DNA of 64,000 bases, taken from the NCBI GenBank assembly GCA_027459785.1, contig DAIDGU010000008.1, positions 59,767 to 123,766 on the forward strand, in the 5' to 3' direction. The translations under genes were made by a program, and so were the position numbers. Positions 7,558-16,364 of this stretch are shown piece by piece. The notes under the pieces were generated by a model, which was given only the letters and a program-made list of their open reading frames with translations, searched no databases and was not told the DNA's origin. How positions within the stretch are numbered: position 1 is the stretch's first letter; the number at the start of each line of letters is the position of its first letter. Source of the DNA: Ktedonobacteria bacterium (GTDB lineage: Bacteria; Chloroflexota; Ktedonobacteria; Ktedonobacterales; JACDGC01).

Positions 7558-9012
7558 AGAAATGGGCCGTGCAAGCCCCCGTCTTTGAAGCGGGGGATGC
7601 AACGGCCCGTCGCACGACGCGACCCTGTTCCCCGGCATGATTGCCGTTTTCGGCCTGGCGTTGTAAAAGAGATGCGTGAGAGGGGTGACGGTATGATCCG
7701 TGTGCAGATCATCGCATGCACGTTGCCTGCCGATCAGACCCGCGCGCTGAACCGGGAGAGCGGGCGCGTCTACACGGAAACCTTGGTGCAGCATTACCGG
7801 GTGTATCGGATGGCGGGCAAGGTCTGGCTCAGCCCCCGCAAGCATGACCGCGTGCTGAAAGCGTTCTGTGGCCCTTCCTTTTTGCATGTCCATAGCTATC
7901 AGGCCGCACAGCAAGATTTCTACGAAGCATGCAAGACGGCCAAAGCCTTGAAACAGAGGAATCCCCTGGCCCGCTATCCCTACAAACGCACATACTATCA
8001 TACCACCACCTGGAAGAACACGGGCATCACGGTGGTGGAGGGGCGGATGCGCCTGGCCCTGGCACGCGGGCATGAACCCCTCTGGGTCACGCTGCCTGAC
8101 CATCTGGCGACCGTGCCTAGCACGGCCTTCCGGCAAGTGCAACTGGTCTATTCCCATGCCACCAAGCGCTCCTGTTGGCATATCATGCTCGACGATGGGC
8201 GCGTCCCCCAGCCGACGCCACACACCGGCATCATGGCCGTGGATCTGGGGGAGATTCATCCGGCGGCGTGTACCAATGGGGAGAAGGCCGCCATCATCAG
8301 TTGCCGGGCGTTGCGCGCGAATGCCCAGCACCGGAATAAGAAAACCGCCGATCTGCAAGAGCTGATTGCTCGTTGTACACCAGGGTCGCGCCGCTGGAAG
8401 CAGTTGGTCGCCAGCAGAAAGCGCTTGCAAGCGCAGACGGACAGCAGGCAGCGGGATATGCTGCACAAAGTGAGCCGTGCAGTGGTGCAGGAAGCCCAGG
8501 AGATGCACGCTGGCACCATCGTGATCGGTGATGTGCGGGATGTGGCTGACAACACGAAAACCGACAAGCGCCTGAACCGCGAAAACCGGCAGAAGATCAG
8601 CCATTGGCCGCATGGGCAACTGCGGCAGTATGTCACCTACAAAGCCGCCGCCGTGGGCATCCGCACGGAACTGATCAATGAAGCCTATACGAGCAAGACC
8701 TGCCCCATCTGTGGTCATCTGAACAAACCCAAGGGGCGGCACTATCGCTGCTCGGCGTGTGGGTTTGTGGGCCATCGAGACAACGTGGGCAGCACCAATA
8801 TCCTCAGCAAGCATCAAACGGGCAGGCTGGCCCAGATGGTGCCGTGCGAGAATATCACGTATCGTCACCCGGTGCGCCGGGCAAGCGTAGTCCGTTCTGA
8901 TAAACGGCATGTTGCTGGCGTAAGCCAGAATCCACATTTGGTACGCCTTTCGGTCAACGATGGGCGTGCTGGGTGGGAAGAATCCCCTCGGCTTTAGCCA
9001 GGGGAGTGTCAA
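7558..9012 (+). mobile_element. IS200/IS605-family tnpB-only element, copy 2
   Basis: Same length (1,455 bp), same TTAC flank, same left-end hairpin and same TCAA right end as the element at 1081-2535. The encoded proteins differ at roughly 38 of 434 positions, so this is not a very recent duplication. Differences cluster in the last 45 coding bases before the right-end hairpin. It sits 184 bp upstream of the Mrr-ParA gene and 204 bp before hisS. Confidence 0.88.
7693..8997 (+). CDS. tnpB: TnpB RNA-guided nuclease, RuvC-rearranged type, copy 2
   Basis: 434 residues from the ATG at 7693, matching the start chosen for copy 1. It keeps D184, the G at the RuvC-II position (IVIGDVRD), E330 in LINEAYTSKTCP, the four zinc-finger cysteines and D363. 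The C-terminal 20 residues differ most from copy 1 apart from the shared EESPRL end. The reading frame is intact, so it may be active for RNA-guided cleavage if the Glu rearrangement holds. Confidence 0.9.
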   Translation: MIRVQIIACTLPADQTRALNRESGRVYTETLVQHYRVYRMAGKVWLSPRKHDRVLKAFCGPSFLHVHSYQAAQQDFYEACKTAKALKQRNPLARYPYKRTYYHTTTWKNTGITVVEGRMRLALARGHEPLWVTLPDHLATVPSTAFRQVQLVYSHATKRSCWHIMLDDGRVPQPTPHTGIMAVDLGEIHPAACTNGEKAAIISCRALRANAQHRNKKTADLQELIARCTPGSRRWKQLVASRKRLQAQTDSRQRDMLHKVSRAVVQEAQEMHAGTIVIGDVRDVADNTKTDKRLNRENRQKISHWPHGQLRQYVTYKAAAVGIRTELINEAYTSKTCPICGHLNKPKGRHYRCSACGFVGHRDNVGSTNILSKHQTGRLAQMVPCENITYRHPVRRASVVRSDKRHVAGVSQNPHLVRLSVNDGRAGWEESPRL

Positions 9013-9028
9013 CCGATGGAGAACTCTC
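8865..9028 (+). ncRNA. Candidate omega-RNA of copy 2
   Basis: Same position relative to the element as the candidate in copy 1. The CCCGG/CCGGG hairpin keeps its stem while the loop changes from TTCG to TGCG, and CCGTT/AACGG also keeps its stem, which supports conserved RNA structure. The guide would begin at 9013, just after TCAA. Confidence 0.5.
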
Positions 9029-9216
9029 ATGGCCGTGAATCTGGCGATCCGTTATCGCTATCGCATCTTCCATAGCAGGGGCGCGGCGCTGCCGTGCCGT
9101 GCTGCTTGAATGCTTCTCTGGTGTCATTCCCTCACAGCATGGTCGTGGCAGGCTCGATGCCCCTTGGTTTATTGCTACTCACACCTCAAAACCCATCAGC
9201 CTAAAGGAGCTTGATC

Positions 9217-10506
9217 ATGCCCAGTTTCAAAGCGGTGCAGGGGACGCGCGACATCCTGCCGGACCTCGCGCCCGCCTGGCAAGTGGTGGAAACCGTCGTG
9301 CGCGAGACGTGCGAGCGCTATGGCTACCAGCGTATCGAGACGCCGATCTTCGAGGAGACGGGCGTTTATGCACGCAGTGTCGGTGCCGGCACCGATATCG
9401 TCGAAAAAGAGATGTATACCTTCAAGGATCGCGGCGACACCAGCCTGACGCTGGAACCGGAAGGCACCGCTGGCGTGGTACGCGCCTACCTCGAACACGG
9501 TATGTTCACCCAACCCCAGCCCGTCAAGCTCTATTACGTGCGCGCGCCGATCTTTCGCTACGAACGACCGCAGAAGGGGCGCTATCGTGAACACCACCAG
9601 TTCGGTTGCGAGGCGCTCGGCGAGAGCGATCCCGCGCTGGATGCCGAGCTGATCGCGCTGCTGTGGGAGATCTACCAGCGGTTGGGGGCGCGCGATATCG
9701 TCATTCAATTGAATAGCATCGGCGACCAAAACTGCCGACCGGCGTATATCCAGCGCCTGGTGGACTACTACACGCCGCTGAAGGACGACCTATGCGACGA
9801 CTGCAAGGTGCGCCTGGTGAAAAATCCCTTGCGCCTGCTGGACTGCAAGGAGCCACAGGATCAGCCGAAGATCGCCGCCGCGCCGAAATCGGCGGATTAC
9901 CTGTGCGCTGCCTGCGCCGCGCACTTCGCCGCCGTGCGTGGCTACCTGGACGCGCTGGCGCTGCCCTACGCGATCAATCCCCTGCTGGTGCGCGGGCTGG
10001 ACTATTATACGCGCACGGTATTCGAGCTGGCTCCCGAACAGGCGGGCCGGCGGCAGAGCGCCATCGGCGGCGGCGGGCGCTATGACGGGCTGGCGGAGTT
10101 GCTCGGCGGCAAACCCACGCCCGGCATCGGCTTCGGCTCCGGCATGGAACGCGCCATCGAATTGCTGCGCGAGCAGGGCGTGCCGCTGCCTGATCCCGCG
10201 CGCCCGCAGGTCTTCATCGCCGCGCTGGGCGCGGAGGCCAAGACGGCGGCAGTGACGCTGGCGCAGCAACTGCGCGCCACCGATCTGCGGGTGCAGATGG
10301 CTTTCGGCGAGCGCAGCCTGAAGGCGCAGATGCGCGCGGCCAACGGTAGCGGGGCGCGCTGGGCCGTCCTGATCGGCTCCGGCGAACTGGCGAACGCAGC
10401 ATATGCCGTGCGCGACCTCGCCGCCCCCGCCGACGCGCCGGACGACGCGAAGCAGCAGACCATCGCACGGGATGTGCTGGTCGCCTGGCTGCGGGAGCAT
10501 ACGTAA
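9217..10506 (+). CDS. hisS: Histidyl-tRNA synthetase
   Basis: 429 residues, the normal length. Charges tRNA-His with histidine in the cytoplasm. Class II motifs are visible: QGTRDILP near the N-terminus, motif 2 FRYERPQKGRYREHHQFGCE, the histidine-binding LVRGLDYYTRTVFE, motif 3 GIGFGSGMERAI and a C-terminal anticodon-binding domain (VFIAALG..., then WAVLIGSGE). The ATG at 9217 has AAGGAG 7 nt upstream; a TTG at 9211 is too close to it. The leader (9013-9216) shows no T-box core. It appears to be a single-gene unit. Confidence 0.97.
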   Translation: MPSFKAVQGTRDILPDLAPAWQVVETVVRETCERYGYQRIETPIFEETGVYARSVGAGTDIVEKEMYTFKDRGDTSLTLEPEGTAGVVRAYLEHGMFTQPQPVKLYYVRAPIFRYERPQKGRYREHHQFGCEALGESDPALDAELIALLWEIYQRLGARDIVIQLNSIGDQNCRPAYIQRLVDYYTPLKDDLCDDCKVRLVKNPLRLLDCKEPQDQPKIAAAPKSADYLCAACAAHFAAVRGYLDALALPYAINPLLVRGLDYYTRTVFELAPEQAGRRQSAIGGGGRYDGLAELLGGKPTPGIGFGSGMERAIELLREQGVPLPDPARPQVFIAALGAEAKTAAVTLAQQLRATDLRVQMAFGERSLKAQMRAANGSGARWAVLIGSGELANAAYAVRDLAAPADAPDDAKQQTIARDVLVAWLREHT

Positions 10507-10598
10507 GACTCGTGTGTTCAAAAAAAGATGGCTGGTTATGTTGCGAGAGATCATGATAAGAATAGCAATATAACCAGCGGCAATCGCCTCAGGGGTTT

Positions 10599-11219
10599 CT
10601 AGCTTTTGGGAAGCGCAGAGCGCATAAACGCATCATCAAAGATTGCGCGCAAAGATGTCTTCCTAACGTGAGACACGCGATGATATATTTTTATATACTT
10701 ACCAATCGAGCCTTTGTCGAAAGCATTTATCTGTTCGTTGCTCAAGTTACCAGTAACCAGGCAGGCCCGCTCAAAGCCTGGAAAAACGTGGGGATGCTCG
10801 GCACGCTGTTGCGCCAACCACCAGGGGAATAACTTCTCGTAGCTTTTTCGATAGGCCCAAAAATAAATGTTCCAGGCATCCTGAATGTTAAGATATTTCT
10901 CTTCCCCAAGAATCGCAACGAAATTAAGAAATGCTACAGCATTGTAAATAGCTTCACGTGTGCCTTCTGTTTCGCCTGCTACGAATTCATCATAACTGCT
11001 GTAGTTTTTTAGGGCGACAATCGCGGCTATCCCATCTTCACCGCTTGGTCCATGCGCTTGCACATCTAGGTTATGCAGATTCAAAAAAGATTGTGCCTGC
11101 ATTGCTTTTGCTGAAAAATTATTCTGCCTGGCACCAAGGAGAATGGCGCTGATAATACCTATCGCACTGATTATGTCAAATACATGCTGATCTAAAAAGC
11201 TCAGGATATTAGAAATCAT
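10599..11219 (-). CDS. Hypothetical membrane-anchored protein
   Basis: 206 residues, with GGAGG 7 nt before the ATG. The N-terminus holds one membrane segment (HVFDIISAIGIISAILLGA); the rest looks cytoplasmic and helical, with WNIYFWAYRKSYEKLFPWW and a basic C-terminal part. The layout is like that of DUF4760-type proteins, a tentative comparison. Composition is visibly more AT-rich than neighbouring hisS, which suggests acquisition. It stands alone between hisS (convergent) and a repeat element. Function unknown. Confidence 0.6.
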   Translation of the reverse strand: MISNILSFLDQHVFDIISAIGIISAILLGARQNNFSAKAMQAQSFLNLHNLDVQAHGPSGEDGIAAIVALKNYSSYDEFVAGETEGTREAIYNAVAFLNFVAILGEEKYLNIQDAWNIYFWAYRKSYEKLFPWWLAQQRAEHPHVFPGFERACLVTGNLSNEQINAFDKGSIGKYIKIYHRVSHVRKTSLRAIFDDAFMRSALPKS

Positions 11220-11311
11220 CTACGGTCCTCCACGGCTTCAAAGAATAACTCAGGTCGTACCGTTATAGTAACATGAACGATACCTTCTGGCAAGTGAGTA
11301 CCTTTTTGCTT

Positions 11312-11523
11312 ATACCAATTTCGGGTAAAGACTGCGGCCATCGAGGCCGGACAGACAGGAATGTCTGTCCTCCGTGGTTATGGAAAATGTCTGTCCGCCG
11401 GTAAGCGTGACCGACAGGAATGGCGGTCCTCCGGGGGAGCGTGGGGCGGACATTCCTGTCCGCCGCCTGACCGACAGGAATGGCTGTCCTCCGTTACCCA
11501 TATTGATTATCCGCAAAGGGTAT
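11312..11523. repeat. MITE-like hairpin repeat, copy A
   Basis: Starts with ATACCAATTTCGGGTA and ends with CCGCAAAGGGTAT; the ends are imperfect inverted repeats of each other (about 12 of 16 match). Inside are three GACAGGAATG-type modules; the first forms a perfect hairpin, GGACAGACA-GGAA-TGTCTGTCC. Related copies lie at 41641, 47967 and 54556. It fills most of the 11220-11566 gap. Confidence 0.75.
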
Positions 11524-11566
11524 TGCTGGAAGAGCATATAGCACGGCGTGCTACTATCTGGTATGT

Positions 11567-12325
11567 ATGAACAACGAAAATGGAAAGTCTTTACGATCCG
11601 GACCGTGGGTGATGCGCCAGACGTGGCACCGGCTGCTCTTCGCGCACTGGCCGGTGCCGAGCGCCGCCCTCGCGGGCATGCTGCCGCCCGATCTGGCGCT
11701 GGACACGTTCGACGGGCAGGCGTGGGTGGGTGTGGTGCCGTTCTCGATGGCTGGCGTGCGCCCGCACGGGCTGCCCGCCGTTCCCTGGCTCTCGGCCTTC
11801 CCGGAGATCAACGTGCGCACGTATGTGACGGCGCAAGGCAAGCCCGGCGTCTGGTTTTTCAGCCTGGATGCCGGCAATCCCATCGCTGTCACCCTCGCGC
11901 GGTCGCTCTTCCATCTGCCATATTTCAACGCGGCCTTCCAGGTTGGCTGGGCGGGCGAGACGGTGCGCTATGCGAATCGCCGCACGCAACGGCGCGATCC
12001 ACGGAGCCGCTACCACTGGGAGCCGGCGTCCGACGCTGCCTTCGCCGCGACCTATCGCCCCACCGGACCTGTCTTCCACGCCCTGCCCGGCAGCTTGGAG
12101 CATTTCCTCACTGAACGCTACTGCCTCTACACCACCGACGGTCGCGGACGCACCGTGCGCGGCGATATCCGGCATCCACCCTGGCCGCTGCAATCCGCCG
12201 AGGCGACGATCACGCGCAACACTTTGGCTGCTGCCGCTGGCATCGCGCTGCCTGACATCCCGCCGCTGCTGCACTATGCCCTCCGGCAAGACGTGGTGGT
12301 GTGGTGGCCGGAAATTATAGAGTAA
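11567..12325 (+). CDS. DUF2071 (YqjF-like) protein
   Basis: 252 residues. The N-terminal MRQTWHRLLFAHWPVP and MLPPDLALDTFDGQAWVGVVPF are typical of the DUF2071/YqjF family, as are FPEINVRTYVT and GVWFFSLDAGN. These proteins adopt an acetoacetate-decarboxylase-like fold, but no enzymatic role is established. The gene starts 43 bp after repeat copy A and is probably monocistronic. Family assignment is firm; function is not. Confidence 0.85.
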   Translation: MNNENGKSLRSGPWVMRQTWHRLLFAHWPVPSAALAGMLPPDLALDTFDGQAWVGVVPFSMAGVRPHGLPAVPWLSAFPEINVRTYVTAQGKPGVWFFSLDAGNPIAVTLARSLFHLPYFNAAFQVGWAGETVRYANRRTQRRDPRSRYHWEPASDAAFAATYRPTGPVFHALPGSLEHFLTERYCLYTTDGRGRTVRGDIRHPPWPLQSAEATITRNTLAAAAGIALPDIPPLLHYALRQDVVVWWPEIIE

Positions 12326-12382
12326 AGCCGTCGAGGTAGGGAAAATACGATCAGAATTGATCGGTTCGTCAGGTGCGAACAC

Positions 12383-13285
12383 TCACACCCTCGCCAGGAA
12401 TGCCTGCACTGCCGCGATCATCGCAGCGAATTGTGCATCTGGCAGCGCATGGTGCAGGAAGTGGCCGACGCCGGCATATGCAATGTGTTGCCGCTGCGCA
12501 TTGCCGGCTACGATGACTTCGGCGACCGGCGGCGTGATCATCGCACCATGCTGCGGATCGCCGGTCAGCAGCAGCAGCGGGCAGTGGATGTCTGCCACGG
12601 TCGCGCGCCAGGGCGCGGGGGCGGGCATGGGCGACGCATAATCCAGCACGGCCAGGTTGAATTGCGCCTGGGCTTCCAGGAAGAGGATGAGTTCCGCACG
12701 CGACCACGCGGCGCTGCCCGGCGGTAAGAAGGCTTGCGAAGCCGCCAGCCGTTCGGCAAAACTCTGGTTGGGAAGTGCCTGATGCCAGGCGATCCAGCTA
12801 GCAAGCCAGGTGGCGTAGCCCGGCCACGGTTCCGCGCCGACTGTGGCTGGCGGCATAGAGGGCAGATCGCGCCACGGCGGCTCTGCCAGGATGACACCCC
12901 ACACCCGATCCGGCACGGCGGCGACCTGTGCCGCGGTCGCGGCCCCATTCGAGTAGCCCCACACGACCGGGCGGTCGAGCGCCAGCGCGGCGAGCAGCGC
13001 GAGCACGTCCGCCGTCAGCCGCGCCTGGTCGTAGCCATCCACTGGGCCGTCCGATTGCCCATGCCCGCGCGCATCCACCAGGATGCAGTCATAAGCGGGG
13101 GTGAGCGCCTCAACGACGCGCAGCCAACTCGCGCCAAACTCTGTGAAGCCGTGCAGCAACACCAGTACCGGCCCGTTCCCGCCCGTGCGCCAATAGTGCT
13201 GGCGGATGCCATTGGCGACCACTGTTCCCTCCTGCCACGTTGGCGGGATAATCTCCGTCAGCGTCGTGGGTGCCTGCTCGTACAT
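12383..13285 (-). CDS. Alpha/beta hydrolase
   Basis: 300 residues from the ATG at 13285 (GGAAAGGA upstream); a longer in-frame reading would run into the tetR gene and is rejected. The fold is clear: VLVLLHGF (oxyanion), LVDARGHGQSDGP, nucleophile elbow WGYSNGAA and a late His in AGVGHFLHH. Substrate unknown. It lies 32 bp downstream of a tetR gene on the same strand, so the two likely form one operon and the regulator may respond to its substrate. Confidence 0.85.
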   Translation of the reverse strand: MYEQAPTTLTEIIPPTWQEGTVVANGIRQHYWRTGGNGPVLVLLHGFTEFGASWLRVVEALTPAYDCILVDARGHGQSDGPVDGYDQARLTADVLALLAALALDRPVVWGYSNGAATAAQVAAVPDRVWGVILAEPPWRDLPSMPPATVGAEPWPGYATWLASWIAWHQALPNQSFAERLAASQAFLPPGSAAWSRAELILFLEAQAQFNLAVLDYASPMPAPAPWRATVADIHCPLLLLTGDPQHGAMITPPVAEVIVAGNAQRQHIAYAGVGHFLHHALPDAQFAAMIAAVQAFLARV

Positions 13286-13317
13286 GGTGCATTCCTTTCC
13301 GCGAATTGCTCGTTTGT

Positions 13318-13986
13318 CTACTCCTCCGGCTGCCCCAGGATCGCGTCGAAGCCAGCGATGAGGATGCGTCGGCCCTCGGTGATGACGGCGGCGATCTCGG
13401 CATCGCTCAGGCGCAGGCGGTCGTGGAAGAGGTGCAGCGCGATGACGCCGTTCCACGCGCCCCACATGAAACGCGCCGCCCGCCCGGCGTCGATATCATG
13501 CCGCCTGCCAGCATCAATGACCCCCTGCACGATGCCCGTCAGCCGCGTGATCAAGAAGTTCGCCCGCGCCTCAATGCGCGCCTGGCGCGCGGCGGCAGCG
13601 TCGTCCTTGCCCTGGATCTCAGCGTAGGGGAAGGCCAGCAGACGGAAGGCGCGCGGCTGATCCAGCGCGAAGCGCAGATAGGCATCGCCCAACGCGATCA
13701 GGCGTTCACGCGGCGTCGCCGCTTCGGCCAGCGCCGTGTCTTCATACGCCGTCAATTGCTCGATTGCACGCTCCGTCACTGCCAGGTAGAGATCATCTTT
13801 ACCGGCGAAATGGAAATAGATCGATCCCACGGCCACATCGGCAGCGCCAGCGATAGCTTCCAGCGTCGTCGCGCCATAGCCATGCTCCAAGAATTGCCGC
13901 TCCGCCGCCTCAAGGATCGCCTGCACGGTGCGCGCCTTGCGCCGCTGGCCGCGTGTCAGTTCACCGTTCGCCGCATCCACTTGCAT
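13318..13986 (-). CDS. TetR/AcrR-family transcriptional regulator
   Basis: 222 residues. N-terminal HTH: RRKARTVQAILEAAERQFLEHGY, then TTLEAIAGAADVAVGSIYFHF, the classic TetR pattern. The C-terminal helical region would bind a ligand and dimerise. It is followed on the same strand by an alpha/beta hydrolase and is divergent from an SDR gene at 14141, so either neighbour could be a target. A -10-like TACAAT lies upstream on the minus strand. Confidence 0.9.
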   Translation of the reverse strand: MQVDAANGELTRGQRRKARTVQAILEAAERQFLEHGYGATTLEAIAGAADVAVGSIYFHFAGKDDLYLAVTERAIEQLTAYEDTALAEAATPRERLIALGDAYLRFALDQPRAFRLLAFPYAEIQGKDDAAAARQARIEARANFLITRLTGIVQGVIDAGRRHDIDAGRAARFMWGAWNGVIALHLFHDRLRLSDAEIAAVITEGRRILIAGFDAILGQPEE

Positions 13987-14071
13987 ACACGTCCCGCCTC
14001 GCTCACCAAGTCTACTTCATTGTATCATGCAGCATGGTCGCATGGCTGGCATGTTGCAATCACATTCGGTA

Positions 14072-14100
14072 TTGAATCGCCCTCTAAATGATGGTAGAAT
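14072..14100 (+). promoter_or_regulatory. Predicted promoter of SDR gene
   Basis: TTGAAT (14072-14077) and TAGAAT (14095-14100) are separated by exactly 17 nt and point toward the SDR gene. The site lies in the intergenic region shared with the divergent tetR gene. Confidence 0.55.
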
Positions 14101-14140
14101 TGGGGACAACGCAACCATGCGGGAAAGGGATAGGTCAGGT

Positions 14141-14935
14141 ATGGCGGATCCGTTGGCGGGGAAAGTCATCGTCATCACCGGCGCGGGCGGCGGCTTCGGC
14201 CAGGCGCTCACGCGCCAGCTCGTGCGCGCGGGTAGCCGGTTGGTGCTGGCGGACGTGGACGCCCCCGTGCTGCGCGACCAGGCCGCGCGTACGCTGAAAG
14301 TGGCCGGCCTGGACGACCGTGCCGACCAGATTATCGGCTATGTGGCGGGCGACCTCAGCACCACTGCTGGCTGCGACGACGTGTATGCTCAGGTGATGGC
14401 GCTCGCGCCCCAGGTAGACATCCTGATCAACAACGCGGGCATCGGCATGTCCGGCCTCTTCAGCGAGATCCCGGAGGACCGCTGGGAGCAGTTGATGCAG
14501 ATCAACCTGCTCGCGCCGATGCGCCTCACGGCGCGCTTCCTGCCGGCGATGATGGCGCGGCGCAGCGGGCAGATCGCCAACGTCTCGTCCGTCGCGGGGA
14601 TCATCGGCACGCCGCAACTCGTACCGTACTCCACGGCCAAGTTTGGCTTGCGCGGCTTCAGCGAGGCGCTGGCCCATGAACTCAAGCCCTATGGCATCGC
14701 CGTCACGGTCGTCTATCCCTTCTTCGCACGCACGCCCATCCTGCAATCCGCCCACTACGGCACGCAGCCCCAAGGTCAACTGCCGGAGCGGCTGGTGTAC
14801 GATCCCGACTTCGTCATGGAGCAGTTCCTGCGCGGCATCCGCCGCCACCAGCGCGAGGTTTTCCCCGGCGCGCTGCCTCGCGCGCTGTATTGGCTGCACC
14901 GCTTCGCGCCGTGGGCCATGCCCAAGCTGGGATAA
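14141..14935 (+). CDS. Short-chain dehydrogenase/reductase
   Basis: 264 residues from the ATG at 14141; an in-frame ATG at 14117 is an alternative. Classical SDR features: TGAGGGFGQ nucleotide-binding motif, DLS, NNAGIG, catalytic Ser in NVSSVAG and YSTAK. The C-terminal region has the hydrophobic character seen in SDRs acting on lipids or steroids. Cofactor and substrate are not decided by the sequence. It is divergent from a tetR gene, which may regulate it. Confidence 0.9.
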   Translation: MADPLAGKVIVITGAGGGFGQALTRQLVRAGSRLVLADVDAPVLRDQAARTLKVAGLDDRADQIIGYVAGDLSTTAGCDDVYAQVMALAPQVDILINNAGIGMSGLFSEIPEDRWEQLMQINLLAPMRLTARFLPAMMARRSGQIANVSSVAGIIGTPQLVPYSTAKFGLRGFSEALAHELKPYGIAVTVVYPFFARTPILQSAHYGTQPQGQLPERLVYDPDFVMEQFLRGIRRHQREVFPGALPRALYWLHRFAPWAMPKLG

Positions 14936-14938
14936 AGG

Positions 14939-14992
14939 GTGACGGGAACACGGAGGCCACGGAAAATGTCACGGAAAGCACGGAAAACGGTG
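14939..14992. repeat. Degenerate CACGGAA-type intergenic repeat
   Basis: A short run of near-repeats (ACACGGAGGCCACGGAAAAT, CACGGAAAGCACGGAAAA). It resembles the runs at 16705-16765, 23895-24010, 29112-29168 and 57183-57238. Confidence 0.5.
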
Positions 14993-15060
14993 AGTCAGTA
15001 TGAGCGTTGCCGCGTGCCAGCTTGTATCCCCGTTAGTTTGTCAAAGAAAGGGTTCGCAGA

Positions 15061-15885
15061 ATGCAGTTCAAGCCACCGCAGTTCGTCACCGTCAATGGCC
15101 GCCAGATCGCGTATGAGGAGGTCGCGCCGGCTACGCCGCAGGGGACGGTGCTATTGCTGACGGGTCTCGCCTCTAAGCGGCAGGGCTGGAGCCGGCAATT
15201 GCCGGTCTTCGGGCAAACATACCGCACCATCGCCATCGATCATCGGGATGCCGGCGACAGCGACCTGGCGACCGATGATTATACCACCGGCGAACAGGCG
15301 GAAGACGCGGCGGGCGTGCTGGCGGCTCTCGGCATCGCCAAGGCATATGTGGTGGGCATCTCGATGGGCGGCTTCATCGCGCTGGAACTGACGTTGCGCC
15401 ACCCGGAACTGGTGGAAAAGCTGGTGCTAACCTCCACTTCCGCTGGTGGCAAAACGCACGTGGCCGCCTCCGCGCGCGTGGCGGCGCTGCTGGTGCGCCC
15501 GCGCTTCCCGTGGACGGACATCGGCAAGACGGCCCAGCGCACGTATACGATCATCATGGGACCGGGGTATGCCGCCGCACATCCGGAGGAGATGACAATG
15601 GTGGCCGCGGTCGCGCGCTATCGCCCGCAGACGGGCGCAGCCTATCGTCGCCAGTTGCGCGCCTGCACACACCACGATGTCGCCGCGCGCCTGGGGGAGA
15701 TCGCCACGCCCACGCTGGTCATCCACGGCGAGGCCGATCCGCTGGTTCCCGTCGCCAACGGCAAATACCTGGCCGAACACGTCCCCGGCGCACGGCTGAT
15801 CCTCTATCCCGCGACTGGCCACATCCCCATCGTCGAGCGCGCCGACGAGTATAACCGCGACGTGCTGGCGTTCCTGAGCGAGTAA
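15061..15885 (+). CDS. Alpha/beta hydrolase
   Basis: 274 residues. VLLLTGLAS, IDHRDAGDSD, nucleophile elbow GISMGGFIAL, acid region VIHGEADPLVPV and His in TGHIPIVE complete an alpha/beta hydrolase catalytic set. The small-molecule ester/haloperoxidase-like subgroup is likely, but the substrate is unknown. It is separated from the SDR gene by a degenerate repeat and converges on a GNAT gene with a 2-bp gap. Confidence 0.88.
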   Translation: MQFKPPQFVTVNGRQIAYEEVAPATPQGTVLLLTGLASKRQGWSRQLPVFGQTYRTIAIDHRDAGDSDLATDDYTTGEQAEDAAGVLAALGIAKAYVVGISMGGFIALELTLRHPELVEKLVLTSTSAGGKTHVAASARVAALLVRPRFPWTDIGKTAQRTYTIIMGPGYAAAHPEEMTMVAAVARYRPQTGAAYRRQLRACTHHDVAARLGEIATPTLVIHGEADPLVPVANGKYLAEHVPGARLILYPATGHIPIVERADEYNRDVLAFLSE

Positions 15886-15887
15886 GC

Positions 15888-16364
15888 TTACAACCCCATC
15901 TCTAGCTCGATCTCATCCGTGATGGGGATGCCGTTCAGGCCGATTTCTGGGATCTCTGGTTTGAGGATGCGCGCCATTTCCATCGCGTTCGGGTAGACGG
16001 CGGCTTGGTGGAAGTCGCGCTTTTGGTAGAATGCCTGTGCGGGCTGGTTATCGTTGGTCGTTACCAAAAACAGGCGCGTGCAGCCGCGTTGCCGCGCCAG
16101 ATCGCGGGCGGCATGAAGGAGCGCGGTGCCGATGCCCTGTCCCGTGCGCCAACTATCCAGCAAGACGATCTCGCATGCGCCGTCTTCAATGTGATAGAGC
16201 AACAAGCCGCACGGTGAGGTATCTGCACAGGCGATCAGCCCTGGCAACATCGGCGCGTCAAAGACTTGCCCGCGCGTCACCATCACCGGCGATCCCCAAC
16301 GTTGCGTCACTTGCTCCGTCACCCAGGGGCGATCCGCTTCCGTCAGCGCCCGAATCTCGACCAC
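15888..16364 (-). CDS. GNAT-family N-acetyltransferase
   Basis: 158 residues from a GTG at 16364, with AGGAGG about 5 nt upstream. The acetyl-CoA pyrophosphate-binding motif is visible as RTGQGIGTALLHAA, followed by GCTRLFLVTTNDNQPAQAFYQKRDF, the normal GNAT core order. Acceptor unknown. The 5' end is overlapped by the 3' end of a small membrane-protein reading frame on the same strand. Confidence 0.88.
   Translation of the reverse strand: MVEIRALTEADRPWVTEQVTQRWGSPVMVTRGQVFDAPMLPGLIACADTSPCGLLLYHIEDGACEIVLLDSWRTGQGIGTALLHAARDLARQRGCTRLFLVTTNDNQPAQAFYQKRDFHQAAVYPNAMEMARILKPEIPEIGLNGIPITDEIELEMGL

Noticed and set aside
9013..9216. T-box riboswitch upstream of hisS
   Set aside because: No GGTGGTACCGCG-like core, specifier loop or terminator seen; the leader follows directly after an IS element.
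12383..13465. Longer start for the alpha/beta hydrolase at 13465
   Set aside because: The extra 60 residues are Arg/Pro-rich and overlap the tetR gene; the ATG at 13285 has a ribosome site and starts just before the domain.
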